A DNA stretch of 64,000 bases from Emydura subglobosa (Eukaryota > Chordata > Testudines > Chelidae): assembly GCA_007922225.1 (NCBI GenBank), contig ML679973.1:2670033-2734032 (forward strand). The letters run 5' to 3'. Made by a program: the position numbers and the translations under genes. Below are positions 60,801-62,399 of this stretch, piece after piece. Position 1 is the first letter of the stretch; every line of letters starts with the position of its first letter. Below the pieces are notes generated by a model. That model had not been told where the DNA came from. It worked only from the letters and a program-made list of their open reading frames with translations, and did no database searches.

Positions 60801-61640
60801 GGGGCTCGGCTCAGAGAATGCTCGCTTACTTACACATTAACACGAGCGGAGTGCACGGACGTTTCGCACACGCACCAGTTCTTGAATTCCCACACCGTCT
60901 GAGCACAGGGACGGTTAAACAAACCGGTTGTGTTGCCTACTCCGAGCGACACCAACGCAATTACCAGCCCAGCTGCCGTGACCTTATCAGGAGAGCGGCA
61001 ATTGACGCAATTGAAGCCGGTCACTTCTGCCCTCCTGGCCAGACAAACCGAGGTGATTTAGCTGCTTTTGTGCTGGGAAAATCAGGGTTGAAAGGGAGCC
61101 AGAGGGAAGGCGGAGACGTGCCGGTGGGATAGATGGTCACATCGTCACAACGTCAGCTACAGAAAGAGGGGGGGGGGGACATGCAGAGGACAGCGACATG
61201 GGGGTGGGGGGGACATAGGCACAGATACATGCCTGGGAAGCGAATGCAAGGCGGGAGAGGGGGGTTAGCGAGCACGCACCGCCTGCGGGGGGAGCGATGG
61301 TGTGCTGGGGAACCCGCATTCCCCGCACCGCCGGCACCTTAGCCGGGGTTTAGATCCAGCGCGGGGGGGGGGATGCGGTCTTCATTAAGCCTGACAGCGG
61401 GGCAGCGAAGGCGTGTTTAACCCCGGGCGGGGCGGCCCTTACCTGGCCCGGCTGGCTGGTGCGGTTGAAGGCGTAGATCGCCTCCCGGCTGATGCTCACG
61501 CTCCCGGTGTAGACCCGGTCGAACTCGGCCGCTCGGGCGGCGGCTGCGGGGCGGCGGCTGGTGTCCGGCCCGGGCTGCAGCTCCAGGCTCAGCGCCCCGA
61601 GCAGCCAGGACACGCCGCAGAGCCGGGCGAAGCCGCTCAT
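1995..61640 (-). CDS. SIDT1: SIDT1, SID1 transmembrane family member 1 (16 exons seen; 3' part outside window)
   Basis: SIDT1 is a multi-pass membrane glycoprotein related to C. elegans SID-1, linked to uptake of double-stranded and small RNA and to lipid/cholesterol handling. Its transmembrane core belongs to the CREST hydrolase-like superfamily (family knowledge). The sequence shows a signal peptide, a long extracellular part (about residues 25-300) with N-x-T sites at N59, N170 and N276, transmembrane segment 1 at about 303-326, a Ser/acidic cytosolic loop (329-440), TM2 at 442-463, an extracellular N-x-T site at N466, and the start of TM3 at about 493-511. Sixteen exons join into 529 codons without a stop. 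It matches SIDT1 better than SIDT2, for example in the loop around '[13 protein letters not shown]' and in '[11 protein letters not shown]'. The exons with the core His/Asp/Ser cluster lie left of position 1. No broken exon was seen, so the gene is probably functional. Confidence 0.96.
2119..2937. other. SIDT1 intron 15
   Basis: A short intron of 819 bp. I see no recognisable repeat or further exon. Confidence 0.7.
2938..3011 (-). CDS. SIDT1: SIDT1 exon 15 (codons 464-488)
   Basis: Acceptor CTGCAG, donor GAG|GTGAGTG. It encodes '[20 protein letters not shown]' and 'LGVL', the short extracellular loop between TM2 and TM3, with two Cys residues and an N-glycosylation site at N466. It ends with AG of Ser488. 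Confidence 0.97.
3012..4332. other. SIDT1 intron 14
   Basis: About 1.3 kb without exon-like sequence. It contains the (CA)n microsatellite at about 3836-3875 and a 9-C run directly after it. Confidence 0.7.
3836..3875. repeat. (CA)n microsatellite
   Basis: About 20 uninterrupted CA units, followed by CGCCCCCCCC. It is probably length-variable. It creates spurious poly-Thr/His and poly-Cys/Val open frames on the two strands. Confidence 0.95.
4333..4399 (-). CDS. SIDT1: SIDT1 exon 14 (codons 441-463): transmembrane segment 2
   Basis: Acceptor CTGCAG, donor ACG|GTGAGT. The whole exon is one membrane helix, '[20 protein letters not shown]' plus 'QT', identical in pattern to the first core helix of SIDT1 and SIDT2. 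Confidence 0.97.
4400..6297. other. SIDT1 intron 13
   Basis: About 1.9 kb. It holds a MIR-like SINE at about 4500-4690 and a short TCTG run at about 6271-6288 close to the donor of exon 13. The rest shows nothing recognisable. Confidence 0.65.
4500..4690 (+). mobile_element. tRNA-derived SINE relic (MIR-like)
   Basis: The head resembles a tRNA: 'GGTGGGTAGAGC' (A-box-like) and 'GGGTTCTTTTCCC' (B-box-like) about 35 nt later. The core follows the MIR pattern 'CTAGCTTGCTGTGT...' then 'GGATAACGACACATCTACC'. It is degenerate and intronic, antisense to SIDT1. Confidence 0.6.
6298..6371 (-). CDS. SIDT1: SIDT1 exon 13 (codons 417-441)
   Basis: Acceptor TTGCAG, donor CTG|GTAAGT. It encodes '[20 protein letters not shown]' and 'KIYF', the basic segment leading into TM2. 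It ends with two bases of Trp441. Confidence 0.96.
6372..7210. other. SIDT1 intron 12
   Basis: 839 bp with no recognisable repeat or exon. Confidence 0.65.
7211..7359 (-). CDS. SIDT1: SIDT1 exon 12 (codons 367-416): acidic cytosolic loop
   Basis: Acceptor TTTCCAG, donor AAG|GTATGG. It encodes a Ser/Gly-rich part ('[12 protein letters not shown]'), an acidic cluster ('[16 protein letters not shown]') and '[12 protein letters not shown]'. The acidic run seems one Glu longer than I recall for human SIDT1. The loop is cytosolic, by its position between TM1 and TM2. Confidence 0.95.
7360..8915. other. SIDT1 intron 11
   Basis: About 1.56 kb. Open frames here have no recognisable homology. I see nothing else in it. 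Confidence 0.65.
8916..8987 (-). CDS. SIDT1: SIDT1 exon 11 (codons 343-367)
   Basis: Acceptor GTTGCAG, donor ATCG|GTACGG. It encodes '[20 protein letters not shown]' then 'GAI', the Ser/Thr-rich cytosolic loop; the 'ASxPIxxxTPEGSxYG' pattern is SIDT1-specific. The donor GTACGG departs from the consensus at position +5. Confidence 0.93.
10105..10165 (-). mobile_element. LINE 3'-end fragment (CR1-like)
   Basis: 'AGAGTTTAAGGCCTGGAGG' and 'AGATCGTCTAGTCC' follow the pattern of the CR1-type 3' end in minus orientation (also seen at 18122 and 20418). The fragment abuts the MITE at 10165. Confidence 0.45.
10165..10460. mobile_element. DNA-transposon MITE with GTGGCATAGCTA / TGGCTACGCC ends
   Basis: The left end 'GTGGCATAGCTACAGGTGGG' and the right end 'TCTGGCTACGCCTCCAC' are near inverted complements. 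There is no coding capacity, as expected of a non-autonomous element. The exact termini and target duplication could not be fixed. Confidence 0.45.
11830..12520. repeat. Purine-rich tract with degenerate GGATATTC-type units
   Basis: A long A/G-rich stretch on the plus strand in which 'GGATATTC(A/T)' recurs at about 11938 and 12160 and 'GAATATTACAAGGGG' at about 12200, with GGGAGGAAAGA-like spacers. Stop codons are rare here because of composition, which explains the open frames on both strands. Confidence 0.5.
13561..13697. mobile_element. MITE with inverted ends (R)AGTGACCA / GGGTGACCA, flanked by TA
   Basis: It starts 'TAGAGTGACCAAACATCCC' and ends 'TATCTGGTCACCCTA'; the ends are inverted complements (GRGTGACCARA). 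Internal poly-C and poly-A runs lie between. TA at both borders fits a TA target duplication (Tc1/Mariner-like), although the superfamily is not proven. Confidence 0.6.
14482..14525 (-). CDS. SIDT1: SIDT1 exon 10 (codons 328-343), 44 bp
   Basis: A micro-exon between acceptor TTTTCAG and donor GACG|GTAAACC. It encodes '[15 protein letters not shown]', the start of the cytosolic loop after TM1, matching 'FQRKSIDGSFGSNDG' in human SIDT1 as I recall it. The frame joins exons 9 and 11 exactly. Confidence 0.9.
14526..15868. other. SIDT1 intron 9
   Basis: About 1.34 kb. The 200-codon minus-strand open frame across 15041-15643 has no recognisable domain and lies in GC-rich intron sequence. I see no repeat that I can name. 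Confidence 0.6.
15869..15962 (-). CDS. SIDT1: SIDT1 exon 9 (codons 297-328): transmembrane segment 1
   Basis: Acceptor TTCCCAG, donor GTCAG|GTGGGTAG. It encodes '[20 protein letters not shown]' then '[12 protein letters not shown]'. Residues about 303-326 form the first membrane helix. I placed the acceptor so that 'ESDYVQ' is kept, because it matches the SIDT1 block (E-S-x-Y-V) before the helix. A CAG at 15948-15950 is the weaker alternative. Confidence 0.95.
15963..16390. other. SIDT1 intron 8
   Basis: 428 bp, nothing recognisable besides the splice sites. Confidence 0.7.
16391..16462 (-). CDS. SIDT1: SIDT1 exon 8 (codons 273-297)
   Basis: Acceptor CTTACAG, donor AAAG|GTGAATG. It encodes '[20 protein letters not shown]' and 'PSLK', the last extracellular segment before TM1. 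N276 (NHT) is a glycosylation site. The first codon is completed by the final G of exon 7 and the last base starts Glu297. Confidence 0.95.
16463..16966. other. SIDT1 intron 7
   Basis: 504 bp, nothing recognisable besides the splice sites. Confidence 0.7.
16967..17060 (-). CDS. SIDT1: SIDT1 exon 7 (codons 242-273)
   Basis: Acceptor GTGCAG, donor GCGG|GTAAGA. It encodes '[20 protein letters not shown]' then '[12 protein letters not shown]'. The [12 protein letters not shown] and ACGGS blocks are SIDT1-typical. The stretch after ACGGS appears two residues longer than I recall for human SIDT1; this is a small indel at an exon junction. Confidence 0.95.
17181..17415. mobile_element. Fold-back (long inverted repeat) MITE
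   Basis: Two arms of about 85-100 bp are inverted copies. The left arm carries 'TGATCTACTTGCACTAGTGC' and 'AAACCCCTAATAAAGACAC'. The right arm carries the complements 'GTCTAGATTAGGGGTTTGCA' and 'CTAGAGTAAGTAGATCA'. A spacer of about 40 bp separates the arms. There is no coding capacity. The RNA or single strand would fold into a long imperfect hairpin. Confidence 0.75.
18122..18175 (-). mobile_element. LINE 3'-end fragment (CR1-like)
   Basis: 'GATTCTAAGGCCAGAAGGGA' then 'CCATTGTGATC' is the reverse complement of a CR1-type 3' end with its GATTCTA-like terminal unit. Confidence 0.5.
18715..18830 (+). mobile_element. MIR-like SINE core
   Basis: 'TGGCTTTGCCACTGACCTAG' followed by 'GGCCAGTCACTGTCTCTCTC' and 'TGGTTTCCCATGTG' follow the MIR/CORE-SINE consensus order. 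Confidence 0.6.
18930..19013 (-). CDS. SIDT1: SIDT1 exon 6 (codons 214-241)
   Basis: Phase 0 at both ends (acceptor TTTTAG, donor CAG|GTGAGA). It encodes '[20 protein letters not shown]' followed by 'KQAAITIQ', the conserved CPVYDLD block of SIDT family proteins. Confidence 0.96.
19386..19786. mobile_element. hAT-like MITE(s), possibly nested
   Basis: The left end 'CAGTGGTTCTCAACC' at 19386 is a typical hAT terminal repeat. Two candidate right ends exist: 'GTAGAAAACCACTG' at about 19606 and 'ATTGAGAACCACTG' at about 19786. This suggests one element inside or beside another, or an internal end. No coding capacity. I could not find an 8-bp target duplication. Confidence 0.6.
19990..20022. repeat. 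CA-rich microsatellite
   Basis: Interrupted (CA)n with a single CACT break, followed by CCCTGCGG. Confidence 0.9.
20418..20510 (-). mobile_element. CR1-type LINE 3' end
   Basis: 'GAATCATAGGGCTGGAAGGG' and 'CCAGTCCAGTCCCCCTGCAG' match the reverse complement of a CR1 3' terminus (ATTCTATGATTCTA-type end). It is a 5'-truncated copy about 90 bp long. Confidence 0.65.
20600..20745 (+). mobile_element. MIR-like SINE
   Basis: 'AACTTGCTGTGTGACTATAG', 'TCATGTCCCCTCTCTGTGCT' and 'CCATCTATAAGATGGAGAG' follow in MIR order and are well conserved. Confidence 0.7.
21090..21191 (-). CDS. SIDT1: SIDT1 exon 5 (codons 180-213)
   Basis: Phase 0 at both ends (acceptor TTTCAG, donor GTG|GTAAGTC). It encodes '[20 protein letters not shown]', then '[11 protein letters not shown]', a very well conserved SIDT extracellular block with one Cys. 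Confidence 0.96.
23837..23904. mobile_element. 68-bp hAT MITE with perfect 8-bp target site duplication
   Basis: The left end CAGCGGTTCTCAACC and right end GGTTGAGGACCGCTG are inverted repeats (1 mismatch). The 8 bp CTCTAGAC occurs immediately before (23829-23836) and after (23905-23912). This identifies a hAT superfamily insertion reduced to little more than its ends. Confidence 0.9.
24005..25750 (-). mobile_element. CR1-clade LINE relic, 5'-truncated, sense to SIDT1
   Basis: The minus strand, read from about 25750 to 24005, carries broken reverse-transcriptase ORF2 pieces. It starts with the segment before RT ('[11 protein letters not shown]'), then '[11 protein letters not shown]' and a 'GSILGP' block in which the preceding Gln codon is a TAG stop (25102-25100). 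Next come 'DKCKVMHI' and '[18 protein letters not shown]', then a 3' UTR ending near 'CATAAGAACATAAGAATGG'. A run of 20 T (A on the element strand) is at 25662-25681. Many stops and frameshifts: a dead copy. The family name within CR1/L3 is uncertain. Confidence 0.8.
26428..26691 (+). other. Unassigned 88-codon open frame (no ATG at its start)
   Basis: The frame opens after a TAG at 26425 and closes with TGA at 26689. It reads '...[15 protein letters not shown]...' then '[20 protein letters not shown]', '[20 protein letters not shown]' and '[19 protein letters not shown]'. The composition looks protein-like (amphipathic helices with Leu, Lys, Glu) rather than low complexity. It may be a piece of a processed pseudogene or of an unknown retroelement. 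I do not recognise it. Confidence 0.35.
27683..27728 (-). CDS. SIDT1: SIDT1 exon 4 (codons 164-179), 46 bp
   Basis: A very short exon between acceptor TTTTTAG and donor CAG|GTAAGC. It encodes '[15 protein letters not shown]', matching the SIDT '[11 protein letters not shown]' motif. N170 (NFT) is a potential glycosylation site. Its reading frame joins exons 3 and 5 exactly. The two flanking introns are about 9.2 kb and 6.5 kb and carry the largest mobile elements in the window. Confidence 0.94.
28572..28938 (+). repeat. 5' LTR of the Ty3/gypsy element
   Basis: It starts TGCGAGGTGAGAAG and ends TTTTTAACA. It aligns over its length with the 3' LTR through blocks such as 'TTAAGCCACATGCAGTGATG' and 'GGCTCCAGCCAAT'. 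The TG...CA ends are standard. It differs from the 3' LTR by many substitutions and several indels. Confidence 0.85.
28976..29900 (+). pseudogene. gag remnant of the Ty3/gypsy element
   Basis: An ATG at 28976 opens a frame ('[14 protein letters not shown]') that soon reaches a TAG. Around 29520-29650 the typical retrotransposon gag block is readable ('[20 protein letters not shown]', then '[13 protein letters not shown]'). At about 29836-29880 a zinc knuckle reads C-x2-C-x4-H-x4-G, so the fourth ligand is lost. Structural protein of the particle in living elements; non-functional here. Confidence 0.75.
30050..30340 (+). pseudogene. Aspartic protease remnant of the Ty3/gypsy element
   Basis: '[17 protein letters not shown]' at about 30064-30112 aligns with the active-site loop of gypsy proteases, but the D-S/T-G triad reads D-F-E. 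Later sequence ('[14 protein letters not shown]') matches the G-I/L-P-W-L block at the end of the domain. Frameshifted between the two blocks. Confidence 0.7.
30480..31450 (+). pseudogene. Reverse transcriptase remnant, interrupted by a hAT-like insertion
   Basis: The upstream part reads '[11 protein letters not shown]' and '[12 protein letters not shown]'. It breaks at about 30756 and resumes at about 31180 with 'DKWKTAF', 'VMPFGLC' and 'IYLHDILIF' (31320-31346). In the last block the first catalytic Asp of the Y-x-D-D box is His. Non-functional. Confidence 0.8.
30757..31162. mobile_element. hAT-like insertion inside the gypsy RT region
   Basis: It begins with the hAT end 'CAGTGGTTCTCAAAC' at 30757. 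The host reading frame resumes after about 31170. 'GAGTAGGC' before it and 'TGGTAGGC' after it resemble a decayed 8-bp target duplication. The expected right terminal repeat is not visible, so the right end is probably deleted or replaced. An internal 30-bp direct repeat ('AATATCACTTTTCGCA' at about 30994 and 31131) is present. Confidence 0.6.
31610..31960 (+). pseudogene. RNase H remnant of the Ty3/gypsy element
   Basis: '[20 protein letters not shown]' followed by '[20 protein letters not shown]' and '[10 protein letters not shown]' is the RT connection and RNase H start. The first catalytic Asp position of RNase H (V-x-x-D-A-S-D in living elements) reads Asn here. Stops follow within 100 codons. 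Confidence 0.78.
32250..33120 (+). pseudogene. Integrase remnant of the Ty3/gypsy element
   Basis: The HHCC zinc-binding domain is readable ('[14 protein letters not shown]' then '[13 protein letters not shown]'), with all four ligands present. A piece of the catalytic core follows ('[20 protein letters not shown]' and '[16 protein letters not shown]'). The region between them is deleted and frameshifted. Confidence 0.8.
33310..33530 (+). pseudogene. Chromodomain remnant at the end of gypsy pol
   Basis: '[10 protein letters not shown]' then 'ILDSKLQG', '[20 protein letters not shown]' and 'HPGKLGP' match the C-terminal chromodomain of vertebrate chromoviruses, which guides integration to chromatin. 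Two in-frame stops are present. Confidence 0.7.
33549..33885 (+). repeat. 3' LTR of the Ty3/gypsy element
   Basis: It starts TGTGAGACAAGGAG and ends TTTCTAACA, and aligns with 28572-28938. A purine-rich stretch (TTGATGGGGTGGTGA) directly before it fits a polypurine tract. Confidence 0.85.
34858..34990 (-). mobile_element. MIR-like SINE (reverse orientation)
   Basis: 'CAGATTGAGAAACTGAGGCA', 'GTGACTTGCACACAGCAAGT' and 'AATGGCAGAGCCAGATCAGA' are the reverse complement of a MIR core. Confidence 0.7.
35370..36135 (+). other. Unassigned region with long overlapping open frames
   Basis: Two plus-strand frames stay open for 177 and 203 codons over the same C-rich, T-poor stretch. Neither shows a domain I recognise. 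A weak similarity of '[17 protein letters not shown]' to the start of retroelement reverse transcriptases is all I can see. It may be a decayed retroelement; low stop density from base composition is the simpler explanation. Confidence 0.3.
36936..37106 (-). CDS. SIDT1: SIDT1 exon 3 (codons 107-164)
   Basis: The acceptor CTATAG precedes 37106 and the donor is AT|GTAAGC at 36935. The peptide contains '[18 protein letters not shown]' and '[12 protein letters not shown]', a hallmark of the SIDT extracellular domain, with a conserved Cys. It ends with AT, which the first G of exon 4 completes as Met164; human SIDT1, as I recall it, has Arg here. The plus strand opposite this exon is also open and runs into the neighbouring Harbinger relic; I treat that as chance. 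Confidence 0.95.
37107..38339. other. SIDT1 intron 2
   Basis: 1.23 kb, mostly filled by the PIF/Harbinger transposase relic on the opposite strand. Poly-A-like runs occur at 37121-37132 and 37161-37170. Confidence 0.7.
37340..38015 (+). pseudogene. PIF/Harbinger transposase relic (HARBI1-like)
   Basis: The C-terminal half of a Harbinger DDE transposase can be read: '[18 protein letters not shown]', then '[15 protein letters not shown]', '[20 protein letters not shown]' and '[20 protein letters not shown]'. After a frameshift '[10 protein letters not shown]' matches the conserved A-C-C-x-L-H-N block near the C-terminus. The I-D-G-T core reads IDGM, and the G-x-x-H-D block around the second Asp is altered. 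Antisense to SIDT1 in intron 2; no intact frame. Confidence 0.82.
38340..38461 (-). CDS. SIDT1: SIDT1 exon 2 (codons 67-107)
   Basis: The acceptor CCCACAG is at 38462 upward and the donor CCT|GTAAGTGG is at 38339 downward. It encodes extracellular beta-rich sequence, including '[12 protein letters not shown]' and '[13 protein letters not shown]', as in SIDT proteins. It begins in phase 0 and ends with two bases of Leu107. Intron 1 before it is about 23 kb, the longest in the window. Confidence 0.95.
38462..44260. other. SIDT1 intron 1, 3' part
   Basis: Non-coding. Contains a MIR-like SINE (39660-39790) and AT-rich stretches. 38500-39600 and 39800-44260 show open frames without recognisable homology. 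A short run of A (about 40819-40836) follows a possible SINE tail. I see no exon. Confidence 0.55.
39660..39790 (+). mobile_element. MIR-like SINE
   Basis: 'CTCTACCACAAATGACCTTC' , 'TATTTGCCCCATCTGTACCA' and 'GGGGTTATTGATACTTGCC' follow MIR order. Confidence 0.55.
44262..44935 (+). mobile_element. CR1-type LINE, 3' part of ORF2 and 3' UTR
   Basis: A frame at 44286-44582 encodes the C-terminal ORF2 block ('[15 protein letters not shown]', '[20 protein letters not shown]', '[15 protein letters not shown]'). It is followed by 3' UTR-like sequence ('TTCAAAACTGAGCTTCATAA', 'GTTTATGGAGAGGATGG'). Lacks the RT active site; 5'-truncated and dead. Confidence 0.75.
44971..45627. mobile_element. Harbinger-like MITE with GGCCTNGTCTACACTA ends and TCA target duplication
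   Basis: The left end GGCCTGGTCTACACTAGAG and the right end (read in reverse) GGCCTTGTCTACACTAC are inverted repeats. TCA precedes (44968-44970) and follows (45628-45630) the element, fitting a 3-bp duplication as in PIF/Harbinger. Second-layer ends (GTTGACAAAA / TTTGTCGAC) also pair. The interior carries a GC-rich minisatellite and has no transposase. Confidence 0.7.
45205..45420. repeat. GC-rich minisatellite inside the MITE
   Basis: About 36-40-bp units repeat imperfectly ('CTGCAAGCGGGGTGTGGGCG', 'CTGCGAGTCCAGGCACGGGC' and similar). On the minus strand this produces a repeating Pro-Arg-Leu-x-x-Gly pattern, giving long but meaningless open frames. Confidence 0.6.
45631..46920. other. SIDT1 intron 1 segment between MITE and CR1 copy
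   Basis: No gene seen. Holds the short minisatellite at 46110-46168. Near 46637 'GGCCTTGTCTACCCTTGAAA' recalls the MITE end at 45627, so a second related MITE fragment may be present there. Confidence 0.5.
46110..46168. repeat. Three-copy minisatellite, unit CCCAGCACCCCCATGGGT
   Basis: Three tandem copies of an 18-bp unit; the middle copy lacks one G. Confidence 0.85.
46925..48557 (+). mobile_element. CR1 LINE, 5'-truncated, well preserved
   Basis: It carries the reverse-transcriptase half of CR1 ORF2 and ends exactly at the CR1 terminal motif ATTCTAGGATTCTA (48544-48557). It is antisense to SIDT1. The RT reading frame is nearly complete, with a 1-nt loss near 47417, a C-run at 48047-48057 and a small tandem duplication at 48191-48221. 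This suggests a comparatively young copy. Confidence 0.9.
47006..48475 (+). pseudogene. CR1 ORF2 reverse transcriptase (frameshifted)
   Basis: First frame (47006-47446): '[20 protein letters not shown]', '[13 protein letters not shown]' and '[13 protein letters not shown]'. After the frameshift (47458-48219): '[20 protein letters not shown]', the active-site box 'KFADDTKL' (F-A-D-D intact) and '[13 protein letters not shown]'. A third piece (48281-48475) ends the ORF ('[20 protein letters not shown]'). In living elements this protein copies the LINE RNA at the target site. Not functional here because of the frameshifts and lost N-terminal endonuclease. Confidence 0.9.
48558..48990. other. SIDT1 intron 1 segment
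   Basis: Nothing recognisable between the CR1 end and the L2-like relic. Confidence 0.5.
48990..49470 (+). mobile_element. L2-like LINE relic
   Basis: Decayed sequence with the L2-type order 'GCCATCTTGATTACTGCTTC' (L-D-Y-C block) then 'CTTGTCCTTGCCTTCAAATC' (L-A-F-K block) and 'ACAGACTATTCCGCAC'. No open frame over the whole region. Confidence 0.5.
49540..50460 (+). mobile_element. L2-like LINE 3' end
   Basis: Fragments of the ORF2 C-terminus can be read ('TTTAAAGCCATAATTGCCTT', 'GTCCCATGGCTTTGGAATTT'). A 3' UTR follows with 'TTTGTACAGCACCTAGCAAA' and 'GGATATTACAGTAATACTGT', the usual tail of this class in reptiles. Heavily decayed. Confidence 0.5.
50690..50815. mobile_element. hAT-like MITE fragment
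   Basis: 'CACCAGTGGTCCTTGGCCAC' followed by 'AGTTTGAGAACGTT' resembles the right end of a hAT MITE. The left end is not clear. Confidence 0.35.
50890..51020 (-). mobile_element. MIR-like SINE (reverse orientation)
   Basis: 'CCATATTACAGGTGCAGAAA', 'CTGAGGCACACGGAAGGGAA' and 'TCAGTGAGTCAGTAACTGAG' are the reverse complement of MIR. Confidence 0.7.
51020..55555. other. SIDT1 intron 1 segment
   Basis: About 4.5 kb without a recognisable exon or repeat. Open frames up to 138 codons occur but none has a known motif. Poly-T at 54058-54067 and poly-A at 54271-54281. Confidence 0.5.
55558..55685 (+). mobile_element. tRNA-derived SINE
   Basis: 'CAGTGGTTAGAGCACTCAAC' (A-box region) and 'CTAGGTTCAATTCCTTCTCT' (B box GGTTCAATTCC) are spaced as in a tRNA head. 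It ends with the partial inverse 'GAACCACTGAGCTATGGCC', as in some reptilian SINEs. Confidence 0.65.
55690..58080. other. SIDT1 intron 1 segment
   Basis: No gene. At about 57140-57200 'TTGGAAGCTCCTTGGGGCAG' 'GGGCCATGTTCCCC' resembles an L2/MIR-type 3' tail. The rest shows nothing I can name. Confidence 0.5.
58085..58240 (-). mobile_element. MIR-like SINE (reverse orientation)
   Basis: 'TTTATTCCCATCTTACACAC' , 'GTGACTTGCCGAAGGTCTCA' and 'CACTAGACTCTGCATG' are the reverse complement of MIR. A (GA)n run follows at 58245-58262. Confidence 0.7.
58241..61139. other. SIDT1 intron 1, 5' part
   Basis: No gene. Contains a hAT-like MITE at 60619-60750. The rest of the sequence up to the CpG-rich region is unremarkable. 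Confidence 0.5.
60619..60750. mobile_element. hAT-like MITE
   Basis: The left end 'CAGTGGTTGTCAACCTTTT' and right end 'AAAGGCTGGAAACCACCATT' are imperfect inverted repeats. No coding capacity. The 8-bp target duplication is not clear. Confidence 0.55.
61443..61640 (-). CDS. SIDT1: SIDT1 exon 1 (codons 1-66): start, signal peptide, N-terminal extracellular part
   Basis: The ATG is at 61640-61638. Residues 1-22 form a signal peptide with the hydrophobic run '[11 protein letters not shown]'. They are followed by a Pro/Ala/Arg-rich linker and the conserved '[13 protein letters not shown]' start of the extracellular domain. N59 (NRT) is a glycosylation site. The exon ends after a complete codon (Q66) at donor CAG|GTAAGG. 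An in-frame ATG at 61676 would add 12 Arg/Pro-rich residues before the signal peptide. I prefer 61640 because the signal peptide then starts normally and because a TATA-like box lies so close that transcripts would probably begin after 61676. Confidence 0.93.
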
Positions 61641-61682
61641 GGTTCCGCGCGGACAGCGCCGAGCTCTGGGATGCAAACGCCG

Positions 61683-61690
61683 CCTTTTAA
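61683..61690 (-). promoter_or_regulatory. TATA-like box upstream of SIDT1
   Basis: The minus strand reads TTAAAAGG about 45 nt before the SIDT1 start codon. If used, transcription would begin at about 61655-61662, giving a very short leader and excluding the in-frame ATG at 61676. A CpG-island promoter often has dispersed starts, so this may be chance. Confidence 0.3.
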
Positions 61691-62399
61691 GCCGCCGGCA
61701 GCCGCAGGCCGGCTACAGCGCCGCGCCGGGCTCCCCGGCCCCCCCATCCCCTGCTGCTCTGGCCAGCCGCGGCCGGGGGCACCCTGCGGACATATGGAGA
61801 GAGGGGCCGGGCTGCTTTCCCTCCCCCCGCCTGCGTTCCCTTCCTCCCCCGGGGAGGCTGCGGCTCGCTTCTCCCCCCGCGAGCCGCGGATTTCCCGGCG
61901 ATCCAGCGAAAAGGCAGAGTTAAAGGGGGGGGAGGGAATCCTGCGTGGGAAATTGGGGAGCCAGCCCCCCCCCCGGAGCCCCGATCTCTCCCCGCCGGGA
62001 GGGAGAAGACACCAAAGCGGGTTTCCTCCGCGAAATCGGTCCTAGGGCTGTTTTCTTCCACCCTGTCCCCCAGTGGCTTCCCCCTGCCCGCCGCGCTCGG
62101 TACCCCGGGGACACGCGTTAACCTGGCCTGGAATGGCCCGGAGCTCACGCCCAATCCCCCGCAGGCATCCCGGCGCTAGATTTCCGCCAGCGGCTTAGCC
62201 GAGCCGAGCGAAACACATCCAGGAAAGAACCGCGCCGGCAGGTACCTGCTTTCAAACAGGAAACGGTCAAGGACAGGACCTGCCTTCGGCCCACGGCCCC
62301 GCTTCTTTTACCAGCGCGAGCTTTTATACAACGTGTAGACATAGCCAGAGGAGCCTCTTCTAAATCGGAGCTCGGAAACGCTGCCCCGCCACCGCTGCT

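Noticed and set aside
61413..62154. Long open frames on both strands in the promoter (up to 210 codons)
   Set aside because: GC-rich CpG-island sequence has few stops. The translations are Pro/Arg/Gly-rich and overlap exon 1 antisense.
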